DNA of 64,000 bases. Source: Daejeonella rubra (GTDB taxonomy: Bacteria; Bacteroidota; Bacteroidia; Sphingobacteriales; Sphingobacteriaceae). A program made the translations under genes and the position numbers. Of the stretch, positions 16,795 through 26,778 are shown in pieces. Below the pieces are notes generated by a model that was not told the DNA's origin, did not search any database, and saw only the letters and a program-made list of their open reading frames with translations. How positions within the stretch are numbered: the stretch's first letter is position 1; every line of letters begins with the position of its first letter. Location: the NCBI RefSeq assembly GCF_900103545.1, contig NZ_FNHH01000003.1, positions 1-64,000 of the forward strand, in the 5' to 3' direction.

Positions 16795-17655
16795 ATGATT
16801 GATCTTATACGGGAGATGCTTTTAACCGAAAGCTATTTCGATCGGGAAGTGATCCTCGATATCTGTAAACGGGCCAGGGGAGTTTCCAACTATGCTCAGG
16901 TATATGAATTAACCTACAATCAATTACCGCCAAAAACAGCACCAATTATAGAGTTTATGCAGGAAAATGAACTGGTTGGTGGCAAAAAGATAATGGAGAT
17001 CATGGCGGGTAATGGTTTTGAAACAAAACACATCAGAAATAACCTGCCCGGTAATCATTATGTATGCAGTGATATAACTGATTATTCAGGCCCCACTGAT
17101 GGTATTACTTATCAGAAAATTGATTGCACAGACAAAAATTATAAAGTCGGGAACAAGCAATCAGATCTGTACGACCTGGTCTTTATTGGCGGAGCAAATG
17201 CATCCATGTGTATGCTCACAAGCCTTCAGGAAGTCATTGGACTGTCCAAATTTTTAAAGAACGCTATCAAAAATGATGGTTATGCTATTCTATCTTACTT
17301 TGAAGAGCATTTTTTTCAAACCAATTTCACAATCGATTACTCTGTGAGCATCACACATGATTTTAAAGACGAAAGTAAAAATGGCTTGTACGCTCACTGG
17401 TTCAGCGGTCTGAAACGAGATCTGGAAACCCAGCTACATCACTATTATGACCTGGTGGCAGTATCGCCATCTCCTGTATTAGCAAAAGGCATCCAATACA
17501 CGGAAATTTTCTACAATAAAGAACCATTTACAGCCAGAAGCTGGCAAACCGCCATTGTCATGGAGATCATGGAAAATGCCGGATTTAAATACGTGGGCAG
17601 TAAATGGAACGTAGAACCCAGATTTATGCCTTTCCAAAAGGTCAATGCAACATAG
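16795..17655 (+). CDS. SAM-dependent methyltransferase in the peptide cluster
   Basis: The protein has 286 residues. Motif I of class I methyltransferases is visible at KKIMEIMAGNGFET (about 64-77), followed by an acidic strand end in YVCSDITDY and the motif LYDLVFIGGANASM. An N-terminal helical segment (residues 1-55) precedes the Rossmann domain, and the C-terminal part (RDLETQLHHYYDLVAVSP ... GFKYVGSKW) may form the substrate cap. The gene begins 1 bp after the stop of the papain-like gene, so the two are coupled. In RiPP clusters such enzymes methylate side chains or C-termini of the precursor. That role here is inference; small-molecule methylation cannot be excluded. Confidence 0.7.
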   Translation: MIDLIREMLLTESYFDREVILDICKRARGVSNYAQVYELTYNQLPPKTAPIIEFMQENELVGGKKIMEIMAGNGFETKHIRNNLPGNHYVCSDITDYSGPTDGITYQKIDCTDKNYKVGNKQSDLYDLVFIGGANASMCMLTSLQEVIGLSKFLKNAIKNDGYAILSYFEEHFFQTNFTIDYSVSITHDFKDESKNGLYAHWFSGLKRDLETQLHHYYDLVAVSPSPVLAKGIQYTEIFYNKEPFTARSWQTAIVMEIMENAGFKYVGSKWNVEPRFMPFQKVNAT

Positions 17656-17680
17656 CATCCATTTTAATAGGAAGGAGCGA

Positions 17681-17710
17681 TTAACAATTGCTATTCAAAT
17701 CAATTGTTAA
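17681..17710. terminator. Inverted repeat after the methyltransferase
   Basis: TTAACAATTG and CAATTGTTAA form a perfect 10-bp stem with a 10-nt loop, 25 bp after the stop codon. There is no T-run, so termination strength is uncertain. It marks the probable end of the peptide cluster. Confidence 0.4.
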
Positions 17711-17835
17711 CGATCAGTTACCGAATTTAAAATGGTGTTCAACTTCCAACTCATTAAGCGAAACCAAATCACGAAACTAAAATTTGCAAAGCACGAAAGA
17801 CTGCTTAATTTCGTTCCGCGCATCAAGCTTCAACT

Positions 17836-18753
17836 ATGAGAGTCACCTACCTAAGCCTGCTTCTGTTATTTATCGGAACCATGGCATTCGCTCAATCCAA
17901 AAAATTCGAGTTTATCGCTTTTGGAGATATGCCTTACCGTTTGCCAAATGATTATGAGCGTTTTGAAAATCTGATCTCGCAGATAAACCATGAAAAACCT
18001 GCATTCAGTGTCCATGTGGGTGATTTTAAATCAGGTTCAACTCCCTGCTCTGATGAATACTTTTCTAAGATCCATGGGTATTTCGAAACATTTAAAAAGC
18101 CTTTGATCTATACCCCCGGAGATAATGAATGGACCGATTGTAACCGGAAAGCAGCCGGGGAATATGATCCGCTGGAGCGTCTGGCACTGTTGAGAAAGAT
18201 GTTCTTTAGTGAAAGTCAGAGTTTCGGCCATAAAAAAATACCGCTGAAAAGTCAGGCTGAAAAACCTGAATTTGCCAGATATGTTGAAAATGTAGCCTGG
18301 GAATACGGTGGAATCCAGTTTGCCACGGTCCACCTGGTGGGGACAAACAATAATTTGAAGGAGAATGGAGATAATTCCGAATTTATTGAACGCGAAAAAG
18401 CAAATTTAGCCTGGCTCGAAGAATTGTATGCAAAAGCTGCAGATAAAAAAGGCCTGGTCATGTTTACCCAGGCAGATATGTTTTACATGGGAAAGGGTTC
18501 TTCTGGATTTCAAAAGATCCGGGAGAAATTAGCAGAGCTTAGCCGGCAATATGGTAAACCAGTTTTATGGGTGAATGGAGATTCCCATCGTTTCATTGTC
18601 GACAAGCCGCTGCTCAATCCGGATAAACGTTCAACGATCCTTAATTTCACCCGTCTGCAGGTTTTTGGCGATGCCGACATGGCTTCCGTAAAGGTGCAAG
18701 TTGATCCTAAATTAAAGGAGCTTTTTACTTTCCGGGAGTTGCTGATGGATTAA
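17836..18753 (+). CDS. Periplasmic metallophosphoesterase-like protein
   Basis: The protein has 305 residues and a signal peptide ending MAFAQS. The calcineurin-like metal-binding blocks appear in order: FIAFGDMPYR (D-motif), VHVGDFKSG (GD), YTPGDNEWTDC (GDNE) and, near the C-terminus, WVNGDSHRF, which replaces the usual GHxH. The missing first His in that last block suggests altered metal binding or substrate range. It likely hydrolyses a phosphoester in the periplasm. It stands alone downstream of the peptide cluster, after an inverted repeat, and is probably not part of that system. Confidence 0.75.
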   Translation: MRVTYLSLLLLFIGTMAFAQSKKFEFIAFGDMPYRLPNDYERFENLISQINHEKPAFSVHVGDFKSGSTPCSDEYFSKIHGYFETFKKPLIYTPGDNEWTDCNRKAAGEYDPLERLALLRKMFFSESQSFGHKKIPLKSQAEKPEFARYVENVAWEYGGIQFATVHLVGTNNNLKENGDNSEFIEREKANLAWLEELYAKAADKKGLVMFTQADMFYMGKGSSGFQKIREKLAELSRQYGKPVLWVNGDSHRFIVDKPLLNPDKRSTILNFTRLQVFGDADMASVKVQVDPKLKELFTFRELLMD

Positions 18754-18904
18754 TGATAAATCCGGATTCTCCTACTAATACCAAAACTAACATTGACAAT
18801 AAACTTTAAACTCAGCCCATTAGAATTAGTTTTCATTCTTTATTATTATAAAATTATTACGGTGAAAAGCGCTACCAATAACCGCAAATAATAAAGTTAT
18901 GTAA

Positions 18905-18938
18905 AGAATAAATAATTGATTAATCAATTATTTATTCT
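18905..18938. terminator. Perfect 34-bp AT palindrome between convergent genes
   Basis: Half-site AGAATAAATAATTGATT is followed at once by its exact reverse complement. It lies between the converging phosphoesterase and oxidoreductase genes, 10 bp from the stop of the latter, and probably acts as a bidirectional terminator; a protein-binding site is also possible. Confidence 0.6.
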
Positions 18939-18947
18939 AAAACAATA

Positions 18948-20303
18948 TTATATAGTTGGCTCCCAGCCTTTTTGATACGTTCTCGACCAGTATTTCAAAG
19001 CCTGTTTATTGTTCAATATATGCCCGTTTTTAGGATCAATGTCCAATGTATTTCCGGTTCGCTGGGCTATATTACCCAGCTGAACCAATAATGTACTTTG
19101 ATGTCCGCTTAAGATATCAGAGTTCAAACTGGTACCTTTCTTAATGGCATCAAAGAAATTGTTAATATGCAAAGCATCCAAAGCCTGAGAGGGACTAGTT
19201 AAGCTCCTGGCATCAATATTCATATCATTTTTTACTTCTTTAACCAGTTTATTGTTTAAGTCATGAATTACATAACTATTACCACTATTAATTTGGAGAG
19301 TGCCATTTTCACCATAAAAAATTACACCAACGCTCTCACCTTCTACATTACGGCTATTACAACTGCGACCTTCCCAGGTAATTGAGCCTTTATTGCCAAA
19401 CTCCAGTGTAATTACCTGGGTATCGGGAGTTTGCCAGTCATCCTGATATCTGTAACGGCCACCAGCAGAGGTTACTTTTGTTGGATAATCAACTCCAAGA
19501 CCCCATCTGGCAATATCTACCATGTGAGTCCCATTATTCAATGCTTCTCCGGTTCCCCAGTTCCAGAACCAATGCCAGTTGTAATGAAGGATATTATCTT
19601 TATAGGCTGTGCGGGGTGCGGGGCCTTGCCACAAGTCAAAATTTAACCAGGATGGCACTTCTGTTTCTTTCCCTATACCTATGGAGGGACGATTGTTTGC
19701 GTACCATGTTTTAGCAAAATAAGGTCTTCCTATCACTCCTCCATGCAATTCCTTAATGGCCGCAACAACATTTGGCCATGAACGTCGCTGGTTTCCCATC
19801 TGAATTACATTCTTATACTTATTTGTCACTGCTAAAAGAATCTCACCCTCATTTGGGTTATGGCTGCATGGTTTTTCTAAATAAACATGCTTGCCTGCTT
19901 TTGAAGCCAGTATAGCGGCTGGAGCATGCCAATGGTCAGGAGCAGCAACAACCAATGCGTCCACATCTTTATATTCCAGGGCTTTTCTAAAATCAGGCTC
20001 GGCCTTAGGACGCCTATTTTGGTTCTTCTCAACCTGCCCGATACACTTATCCGCAGCACGGCTATCTACATCGCATACATATGTTATTTCACAATTAGGT
20101 TGCATTGAAAAATTGTTAGCCAGTGCTAAACCACGGGAATTTACACCCATCATAGCTACTCTAATACGATCATTGGCACCTAATATATTTGCATAGCTTT
20201 TTGCACTAAACCCAGGCAATATACCTCCAAGCGATAATGCAGCTGCTCCGGTAACCGCATTTTTAATAAAATGTCTGCGGGTTTTGTCATCTAATTCCTT
20301 CAT
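18948..20303 (-). CDS. Tat-exported Gfo/Idh/MocA-family oxidoreductase
   Basis: This 451-residue protein carries a twin-arginine signal, TRRHFIKNAVTGAAALSLGG, so it is folded with its cofactor before export. Residues about 40-165 form the NAD(P)-binding Rossmann domain (RIRVAMMGVNSRG). The family catalytic motif EKPCSHN follows at about 144-150, and the rest is the alpha/beta C-terminal domain containing NWHWFWNWGTGEALNNGTHM. Such exported members act on glycosides, inositols or other sugars in the periplasm. It is the distal member of a run that starts with SusC and SusD, which supports a role in modifying the imported carbohydrate. The spacing to the next gene upstream is 90 bp. Confidence 0.8.
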   Translation of the reverse strand: MKELDDKTRRHFIKNAVTGAAALSLGGILPGFSAKSYANILGANDRIRVAMMGVNSRGLALANNFSMQPNCEITYVCDVDSRAADKCIGQVEKNQNRRPKAEPDFRKALEYKDVDALVVAAPDHWHAPAAILASKAGKHVYLEKPCSHNPNEGEILLAVTNKYKNVIQMGNQRRSWPNVVAAIKELHGGVIGRPYFAKTWYANNRPSIGIGKETEVPSWLNFDLWQGPAPRTAYKDNILHYNWHWFWNWGTGEALNNGTHMVDIARWGLGVDYPTKVTSAGGRYRYQDDWQTPDTQVITLEFGNKGSITWEGRSCNSRNVEGESVGVIFYGENGTLQINSGNSYVIHDLNNKLVKEVKNDMNIDARSLTSPSQALDALHINNFFDAIKKGTSLNSDILSGHQSTLLVQLGNIAQRTGNTLDIDPKNGHILNNKQALKYWSRTYQKGWEPTI

Positions 20304-20393
20304 GGTTCTACTTTATTTTCGATTCGAAATTGCTGTTGTACATTCATCACTTTGAGAACAACAGGAGAATTGTAAATAGTAATTTATTTAGCC

Positions 20394-21398
20394 TTATTTA
20401 AGAGTTTTCATATTTACCGGAGCACCCCCTTTAGCCTTGCTCTCATCAGCAGCCTCCATAAAAGCGGCTATTTCTAATGTTTCTTCCGGATTCACTGGTG
20501 CTACTCCTGTTTCAAAAAACTTAATGATCTGCTGCAGCAATGGATTGTATCCACTGAACTCTCCTAAAATCACATTTCCTTTTTCGCCAAAGACCCTTGC
20601 TCCATAATCATTCTTGCCACTACGCGTACCCCTAAAACTTCCAACCCTTCCATCATTCCAAACACCCACTACAATATCTGTATCATCAGTATGAATTCTG
20701 GTCACCGTCTTACATCCTGTACCCATTATGGCAAATAACATCTCCACTCCATGTATACCGTACCAGAATAAATCGGGATGGGTCTTTTCTAATTTTGCAG
20801 GACTAAAAGTTTCAGCACCCAATACCCTGCCAATTTTTCCCTGCCCAATGTCAGAAATACCGGTCATATATCTTAATGACGAAGAAGAAAATACTGGAGT
20901 TTTGTATTGTTTTGCCGCAGCAAATATAGCCGAGGCATCAGCCAGCGATGCAGCAACAGGCTTATCAATAAACATTGGCTTACCAGCCTTAAATACCTGC
21001 AATGCCTGTTCAAGATGTAAACGTCCATCATTGGTTTCCAATAAAACTACATCTACTTTCTTTAGAAGATCAGCTATGGAGCTTACTATTTCTACCCCCA
21101 ACTTTTTCACTTCTTCAATGTATCCGGGTATCCTTTCAACACTGCTTAATATGTCATTGCTACCCTTAGGGTAAGCAGCTACTACTTTATAGCCTCCATA
21201 AACAGCAGCAGCATCCAAAGCATTTAATGTTTTGGTGAATGCTACTGCATGTGAAGTGTCCAAACCAATAATCCCTACCCTTTTCCCAGCCAAAGAACCC
21301 GATTTAGCATACAGGGAACTTATACTGCCGGCTATAGTTAAACCAGTACCAGCTATTGCAGACATCCTAATAAAATTTCTTCGGTTGTAATTACTCAT
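20394..21398 (-). CDS. Tat-exported Gfo/Idh/MocA-family oxidoreductase, shorter type
   Basis: The protein has 334 residues with a twin-arginine signal (NRRNFIRMSAIAGTGLTIAG). The Rossmann core starts KRVGIIGLDTSHAVAFTKTL; the GLDTSHA variant is characteristic of a Bacteroidota/Planctomycetes subgroup. IDKPVAASLADA is the EKP-like catalytic motif. It is about 115 residues shorter than its neighbour, mainly in the C-terminal domain, so the two are not recent duplicates. It lies between susD and the longer oxidoreductase, all on the same strand. Confidence 0.8.
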   Translation of the reverse strand: MSNYNRRNFIRMSAIAGTGLTIAGSISSLYAKSGSLAGKRVGIIGLDTSHAVAFTKTLNALDAAAVYGGYKVVAAYPKGSNDILSSVERIPGYIEEVKKLGVEIVSSIADLLKKVDVVLLETNDGRLHLEQALQVFKAGKPMFIDKPVAASLADASAIFAAAKQYKTPVFSSSSLRYMTGISDIGQGKIGRVLGAETFSPAKLEKTHPDLFWYGIHGVEMLFAIMGTGCKTVTRIHTDDTDIVVGVWNDGRVGSFRGTRSGKNDYGARVFGEKGNVILGEFSGYNPLLQQIIKFFETGVAPVNPEETLEIAAFMEAADESKAKGGAPVNMKTLK

Positions 21399-21533
21399 AA
21401 AATTTTTCTGTTAAATAAATACGGTTCCAATTGGCTAGATGTATTAATACACACCTATCCAATTGGATTTTTTCGACTTTCATTAGCTCCAGCCAACCTA
21501 TTAAATTGGTTGAAAATTTATAATTTAAGATTA

Positions 21534-23246
21534 TTAATACCCAGGATTCTGTTTTATCACAGCACCTATATTTAAGTCAATCTGGGATTGAGGAATAGGA
21601 TATAAGTGATTATAATCCTTAATATTCAAGCCCGGAACTTTAGGGTTATTATTATAAAGCCTAACCCTTTCTACAAATTTTCCCATCCGGCGTAAGGTAA
21701 TAGCTCTCCATTCTTCACCATAAAGTTCTCTGGCTCTTTCATCCAATATATAGTCCAGATTAACATCTGATGATGAAACCGGAGTTGCATTAGCTCTGAC
21801 TCTGATTTTATTAATATCTAAGGCAGCAGCATTAGGATTATTTAAACGGACATAAGCTTCTGCACGTATGAGTAATGTAACTGCAAGTCGTATTGCATAA
21901 AGATCTTTATGATTTTGTCCTCCACCAGACCTTGCAGGATCAGTAAAATGGTTAAGCGGATCAACAAACTTCATAAAATATGGATAAATATACTGAGTAG
22001 TATCTCTCAAAGCATCCCTTGATCCAGCCGGATAAAGACTGAAATCAATCTTTTTCTTATGAAATTTGGAAGAGGGACTATCGTAATAAAAATTTCTTTT
22101 AATATTATGCTCTGCATTCCTAATATCATTATTCCAATTACCTCTCCATATATTGTAGGAAACATAATTTGTAGGGCGTATCCACGATACAGGTCTACCC
22201 AGTGTATCGGAAAGCCCGGTATATTTACCATTGACCAGCTCACCCCTAAATGCAGGGAAACCGTCTGGAGTATTTCCCATCCGGTAATATGCTGGGCCAA
22301 ATGCCCTTTCACCTTCGGCAAATAACCCACCAGTTACAAGCGGTTCTACCTGAATCACCCAAATAGATTCAGTATTTGATGTAAGGTTTTGGTTTCCATA
22401 TCCAAAAAGATCAAAGTATGCATCTCCTGATCCAAAAACATCCTTTCCAAGTCTTGTTCCAAAGCGTTTTGTCATTAAGGCATAACCATATCCATCAATT
22501 ACTTTTGTCGCCGCATCAACCGCTAACTGGTATTTGCTGTCAGTCAGGTATAATTCACTAAGCATATGCCAGGCAGCACCTTGATTAATCCTTCCCGGAG
22601 CCTCTTCCTTCCCTGGTACAGGTAATTTTGAAGTTGCAAACGTGAGATCATCTTCCATCAATTTATATATCTCTGATTTAGGGGCTCTTACAAAATCGGT
22701 TTTGGCAGACTTAACTACTTCTTTTACCAGGGGAACATCGCCATAAAATGAAACCAGAATACGATAAGCAAAAGCCCTGAAGAACTTCGCTTCTGCCAAA
22801 TAAGCATTTTTCTGGGCTTCATTAGACCAAATAGCGGCATTTGAAGACTCAATTGCTTCAATTAAAACATTAGCTCTTTGTACCAATTGGTAATTCCATG
22901 TCCAGAAAATACTGGAATAAGAATTTGCTGGTGTGAGAAAAGTAGAATAATCTGTCAAAAATCGTGCACTGGCAGGGTCCTCACCGAAATAAGATAAATC
23001 AGTTCCAATGCCATACATTTGAGTAACAGCATCGTTAGGCCCATAATACCAGTTTTGACGCACGGCTGCGTATAAGCCGCCTATCCCCTGTTTAATTCCA
23101 GGAACAGTGCTATAAGCATTCTCGGGTGCAAGAAAATCAAGCGGGGTTTCTTTAAGCACATCTTTCGTACAAGAAGAAAACATCAAAAGAAGAATGCCTG
23201 TAAGCAGCAAGCACTTTTTGCTAATTAGATTTATATATATTTTCAT
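21534..23246 (-). CDS. susD-like: SusD/RagB-family nutrient-binding lipoprotein
   Basis: The protein has 570 residues with a lipoprotein signal (LLTGILLLMFSSC). The SusD fold is supported by the N-terminal KETPLDFLAPENAYST segment, the helical tetratricopeptide-like region containing NAYLAEAKFFRAFAYRILVSFYG, and the closing LDYILDERARELYGEEWRAI plus YPIPQSQIDLN. SusD proteins sit on the cell surface as the lid of the SusC channel and bind the substrate. It is encoded 66 bp downstream of the SusC-like gene. There is no glycoside hydrolase nearby, so the ligand may be a small glycoside or polyol and not a polymer. Confidence 0.92.
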   Translation of the reverse strand: MKIYINLISKKCLLLTGILLLMFSSCTKDVLKETPLDFLAPENAYSTVPGIKQGIGGLYAAVRQNWYYGPNDAVTQMYGIGTDLSYFGEDPASARFLTDYSTFLTPANSYSSIFWTWNYQLVQRANVLIEAIESSNAAIWSNEAQKNAYLAEAKFFRAFAYRILVSFYGDVPLVKEVVKSAKTDFVRAPKSEIYKLMEDDLTFATSKLPVPGKEEAPGRINQGAAWHMLSELYLTDSKYQLAVDAATKVIDGYGYALMTKRFGTRLGKDVFGSGDAYFDLFGYGNQNLTSNTESIWVIQVEPLVTGGLFAEGERAFGPAYYRMGNTPDGFPAFRGELVNGKYTGLSDTLGRPVSWIRPTNYVSYNIWRGNWNNDIRNAEHNIKRNFYYDSPSSKFHKKKIDFSLYPAGSRDALRDTTQYIYPYFMKFVDPLNHFTDPARSGGGQNHKDLYAIRLAVTLLIRAEAYVRLNNPNAAALDINKIRVRANATPVSSSDVNLDYILDERARELYGEEWRAITLRRMGKFVERVRLYNNNPKVPGLNIKDYNHLYPIPQSQIDLNIGAVIKQNPGY

Positions 23247-23312
23247 TTGATTATAATTTGTTTTTTAAAGTCCCGCCTGTGCGGGATTGAACATTTAACC
23301 TGGATTAACCAA

Positions 23313-26300
23313 TTAGATAGAAAGCCTGAAACCTGCGATAAAATTTCGCATTAGCGGAGAGTCACTGACACCTGTTTCCGGATCCCAACCTGACCATTTG
23401 GTCCAGGTGTAAAGATTTTTTCCAGAGATATAAACCTGTCCGCTACCAATGCGTAATGTTTTGAGTATAGCAGGACTTAACTTATATGAAAGGGAAATAT
23501 CCTGCAGTCTGACAAAACTCCTGCTTTCATAAATTCCACTCCAAACGGCAGGTGCACTATATATTCCGGTAGAATTATTTACCCCATTTTCAGGTGTCCA
23601 ATATTGGCGTACTGCTGTAAGATTATTTCTTATTATTCCGGCTGATTCACGGCCAGCGGGCGCACTTGCAGCATTGATATTGGAAGCATTATTCTCCAAA
23701 TAATACCCGTTTCCTCCTTGTATCGAGTTTAGAAAGAAAGAAAATGAAAAGTTATTATAGGATAAAGTATTGCTTAAACTCAAACGGTAATTAGGAGCCT
23801 GGTTTCCAATAATTGTTCTGTCAGAATTTGGCTCAATAATACCATCATTATTTTGATCCACATATTTAAACTGACCAGGATACCAATTATTTAAAGCTTT
23901 ACCACTATATAGCTCCTGCTCAGACCATAAGCCCCCTCCCATTTGATAATCATATATAGCAGTTATAGGCTGTCCTACAAACCAGGAGTTACCTACATCA
24001 TTATCATTTTTTCCGCCATAGAGTTTCGTTATTTTATCTCTGTTGAGCGAAAAAACAAAATCAGTTTTCCAGTTGAAACGGCCTTCCAGGTTGATAGTGG
24101 TCAATCCCAATTCAATACCTTTATTGTCAATAGCTCCAATATTTGTCCAGACACTTGGATATCCGGTTGTTGGAGGAATAGCTCTGCTAACCAGCACATC
24201 TGTAGTTTGAGCCTGATATACATCAATAGAACCCGAAATTCTTCTATTTAAAAATCCATAATCAACACCAATATTTAAGGATGATGTCTTTTCCCAACCC
24301 AAATCATTATTCCCTAATGTACTTGGATAAATTACAACAGTTGGTGAAGCTCCAAAAACATATGCATCAGTAGACATTCTGGAGAAACTTGAATAACTTC
24401 CAATTCCCTGATTACCATTTTGCCCATAGGATGCTCTCATCTTTAAATAGACACCCTTCATATTTTGAAGAAATGGCTCATCTGAAGCTAACCAACCCAC
24501 TGAAACAGAGGGAAAGGTTGCAAATTTTGTATTTGCTCCAAAACCAGAGAAACCGTCTTTTCTAACTGTTGCTGTTAATAAGTAACGATTCTTAAAGGAA
24601 TAGTTTGCACGGGCCATATAAGAGATCCCATTGGATTCTGAGGCATTTGATCCAACAGTTGCAATAGTACCGAGACTCATATTGTTATATCCCAAAACCG
24701 GGTTAGGAAATCCTTGTGAATTAAGGATTGAGCTTTCTGCATGACTGTTTTCGCGACTGTAAAGCAGAGTAGCATTTACCTGGTGATTGTTAAAAGATCT
24801 TGTGTAAGAGGCTATGTTGTTAACAATCCAACTTCTATTCTGCGAAGGATTCTTTATTGCCTGGCCCATATTTCCTGAACCATTTGGCGTTGTTACCGGG
24901 AAAAAAGTGTTGTTATTACGATTGGAATAGGTGTTAGAGTAATTTAATTCGTAACTCAACCCTTTAACCCAGGGCACGGTTATCTTAGCACTTCCTACAA
25001 GGAACAGATTGTTTCTGATATCACTATTGTCTACGTATAAATTATTTAAAGGATATGGCATATATGCCTCACCGGTAAGGAACATATCATAGTTATCTAA
25101 ACCAATCTTGTTATTAGCTAGCGGACTACCTGACCTTGCGTCTCCAAGACTTGCCTGCAAACCGGAAAAATCACGATATGAATAACTTGAAATTAATCCT
25201 AAGGTAAACCAATCGGTAACTTTACTTTCGATATTAGAACGTAGGGTAAGCCTTTTGAAATTATCATTCTGAAGAATTCCATCCTCACCAGTATATGAGC
25301 CTGAAACAAAATAATTGTTTCTTTCGGTTTTTCCCGATACGCTTAGGTTGTAGTTTTGAATTGGAGCGCTTTGTAATACCTCATCAACCCAATCAATTTG
25401 ATTTCCAGCAAGGTAATTATCCCTCTCCTCCTGTGTCCTAAGTCTGTTGGCAACGACATTTCGATTGTTAATATCAGGCCTGACAGGTTTCCCTGCAGAA
25501 CTTGTTGGCTTTGACTTATACCAATTATACAAATCCTGCTGATAGTAGTAATCCACCAACCTTATCGCATACTGATCTGCGTTCATTACTTTCATTGGAT
25601 TATTTGTCATATCCTGCAAACCACTATACATGTTAAAGGCAACAACCGGTTTATCTGATTTGCCTTTTTTTGTAGTGATAAGCATTACACCATTGGCAGA
25701 TCTTGATCCGTAAACTGCAGCAGAACTGGCATCTTTAAGTATATCTATAGACTCTACATCGCTCACGTTAATATCAGCGATTGAGCCGTTATAAATTATA
25801 CCATCAAGAACAACTAAAGGATTGCCACTTGCAGAAAGGGAAGTTTGTCCCCTTATAGAAACATTTGGTTCCCCCCCTGCTAAACCGGTACCCTGAACAT
25901 TTATTCCGGCAGAGGCTCCGGATAAAGCTTGCAAAAGATTGGTGTTTGACTGAAGTTCCTTATCCTCCATTGATACTCTAACAGCTGACCCGGTCACGTC
26001 ACTCTTTTTTTGCGTTCCATAGCCAACAACCACTACTTCATCCAAACTACCGGTCTCTTCAGTTAAAATCACATCAATTACACTCTCCTGCCCTTCAATA
26101 ATGGTTAACTGTTTAGTTATCTTAGCAAAGCCCAGGTAGTTAAAACTCAATGTATAACGTCCGGACGGCACATTCGTAAAACTATAATTACCATTAGCAT
26201 CAGTAGCTTTAGTTTGTGATGAAACCCCTTCCAGTTTTATTGTCACTCCGGGCAGTGTTATCCCTTTGCTGTCGCTGACTTTTCCTTTAATTGTACCATC

Positions 26301-26702
26301 TGCCTTCGCAGTGGCTTTCAATTCTGATTTCTCCAGGGGCTTAACTATTATAGTTTTTTCTACCAGCGTATACGTTACCGGCTGTCCTTCAAAACATTCC
26401 TTAAGCACCTGCTCCAGAGGAGCATCAGTAACTTGAATACTTACCCTTTCAGCTGTCTGCAACAACTCATTATTATACAAAAAGAGGTATCCGGTTTGCT
26501 TTCTGACTTCTTTGAATATTTTTTCCATTGGAACATTCCGATAGGAAAGCGTAACCCTTTGCGAAAAAGCTGCGGCGCTGACCTGCAAACAGCCCAGCGT
26601 TAATAGAAGTACAGTTAATTTCATGATTTTAGTAGAAAATGAATAGAAACACCTGCTGCCATATTTTAGGCGAGGTCCTTTGTTTAGATAATTTAGAATC
26701 AT
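23313..26702 (-). CDS. susC-like: SusC/RagA-family TonB-linked outer-membrane transporter with STN domain
   Basis: This 1129-residue protein has the full architecture of a regulated SusC. It begins with an N-terminal extension, then a signal peptide (MKLTVLLLTLGCLQVSAAAF), an STN domain (about 50-115, YRNVPMEKIFKEVRKQTGYL), a carboxypeptidase-regulatory-like domain (about 135-220), a plug (about 225-330, VVVGYGTQKKSDVTGSAV and NPLVVLDGIIYNG) and a 22-strand-type barrel. The STN domain normally talks to a FecR anti-sigma factor, and fecR and an ECF sigma gene lie just upstream. An alternative start at 26624 gives the signal peptide directly; long N-termini like this one are common in the family, so I kept the longer form. 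Confidence 0.9.
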   Translation of the reverse strand: MILNYLNKGPRLKYGSRCFYSFSTKIMKLTVLLLTLGCLQVSAAAFSQRVTLSYRNVPMEKIFKEVRKQTGYLFLYNNELLQTAERVSIQVTDAPLEQVLKECFEGQPVTYTLVEKTIIVKPLEKSELKATAKADGTIKGKVSDSKGITLPGVTIKLEGVSSQTKATDANGNYSFTNVPSGRYTLSFNYLGFAKITKQLTIIEGQESVIDVILTEETGSLDEVVVVGYGTQKKSDVTGSAVRVSMEDKELQSNTNLLQALSGASAGINVQGTGLAGGEPNVSIRGQTSLSASGNPLVVLDGIIYNGSIADINVSDVESIDILKDASSAAVYGSRSANGVMLITTKKGKSDKPVVAFNMYSGLQDMTNNPMKVMNADQYAIRLVDYYYQQDLYNWYKSKPTSSAGKPVRPDINNRNVVANRLRTQEERDNYLAGNQIDWVDEVLQSAPIQNYNLSVSGKTERNNYFVSGSYTGEDGILQNDNFKRLTLRSNIESKVTDWFTLGLISSYSYRDFSGLQASLGDARSGSPLANNKIGLDNYDMFLTGEAYMPYPLNNLYVDNSDIRNNLFLVGSAKITVPWVKGLSYELNYSNTYSNRNNNTFFPVTTPNGSGNMGQAIKNPSQNRSWIVNNIASYTRSFNNHQVNATLLYSRENSHAESSILNSQGFPNPVLGYNNMSLGTIATVGSNASESNGISYMARANYSFKNRYLLTATVRKDGFSGFGANTKFATFPSVSVGWLASDEPFLQNMKGVYLKMRASYGQNGNQGIGSYSSFSRMSTDAYVFGASPTVVIYPSTLGNNDLGWEKTSSLNIGVDYGFLNRRISGSIDVYQAQTTDVLVSRAIPPTTGYPSVWTNIGAIDNKGIELGLTTINLEGRFNWKTDFVFSLNRDKITKLYGGKNDNDVGNSWFVGQPITAIYDYQMGGGLWSEQELYSGKALNNWYPGQFKYVDQNNDGIIEPNSDRTIIGNQAPNYRLSLSNTLSYNNFSFSFFLNSIQGGNGYYLENNASNINAASAPAGRESAGIIRNNLTAVRQYWTPENGVNNSTGIYSAPAVWSGIYESRSFVRLQDISLSYKLSPAILKTLRIGSGQVYISGKNLYTWTKWSGWDPETGVSDSPLMRNFIAGFRLSI

Positions 26703-26778
26703 ACTTTTATAGCATTAAGGATTAATTATTAAGTTTCAATTATTGGATTGCAGCTTTTTTTTATTTCTTATTATTATG

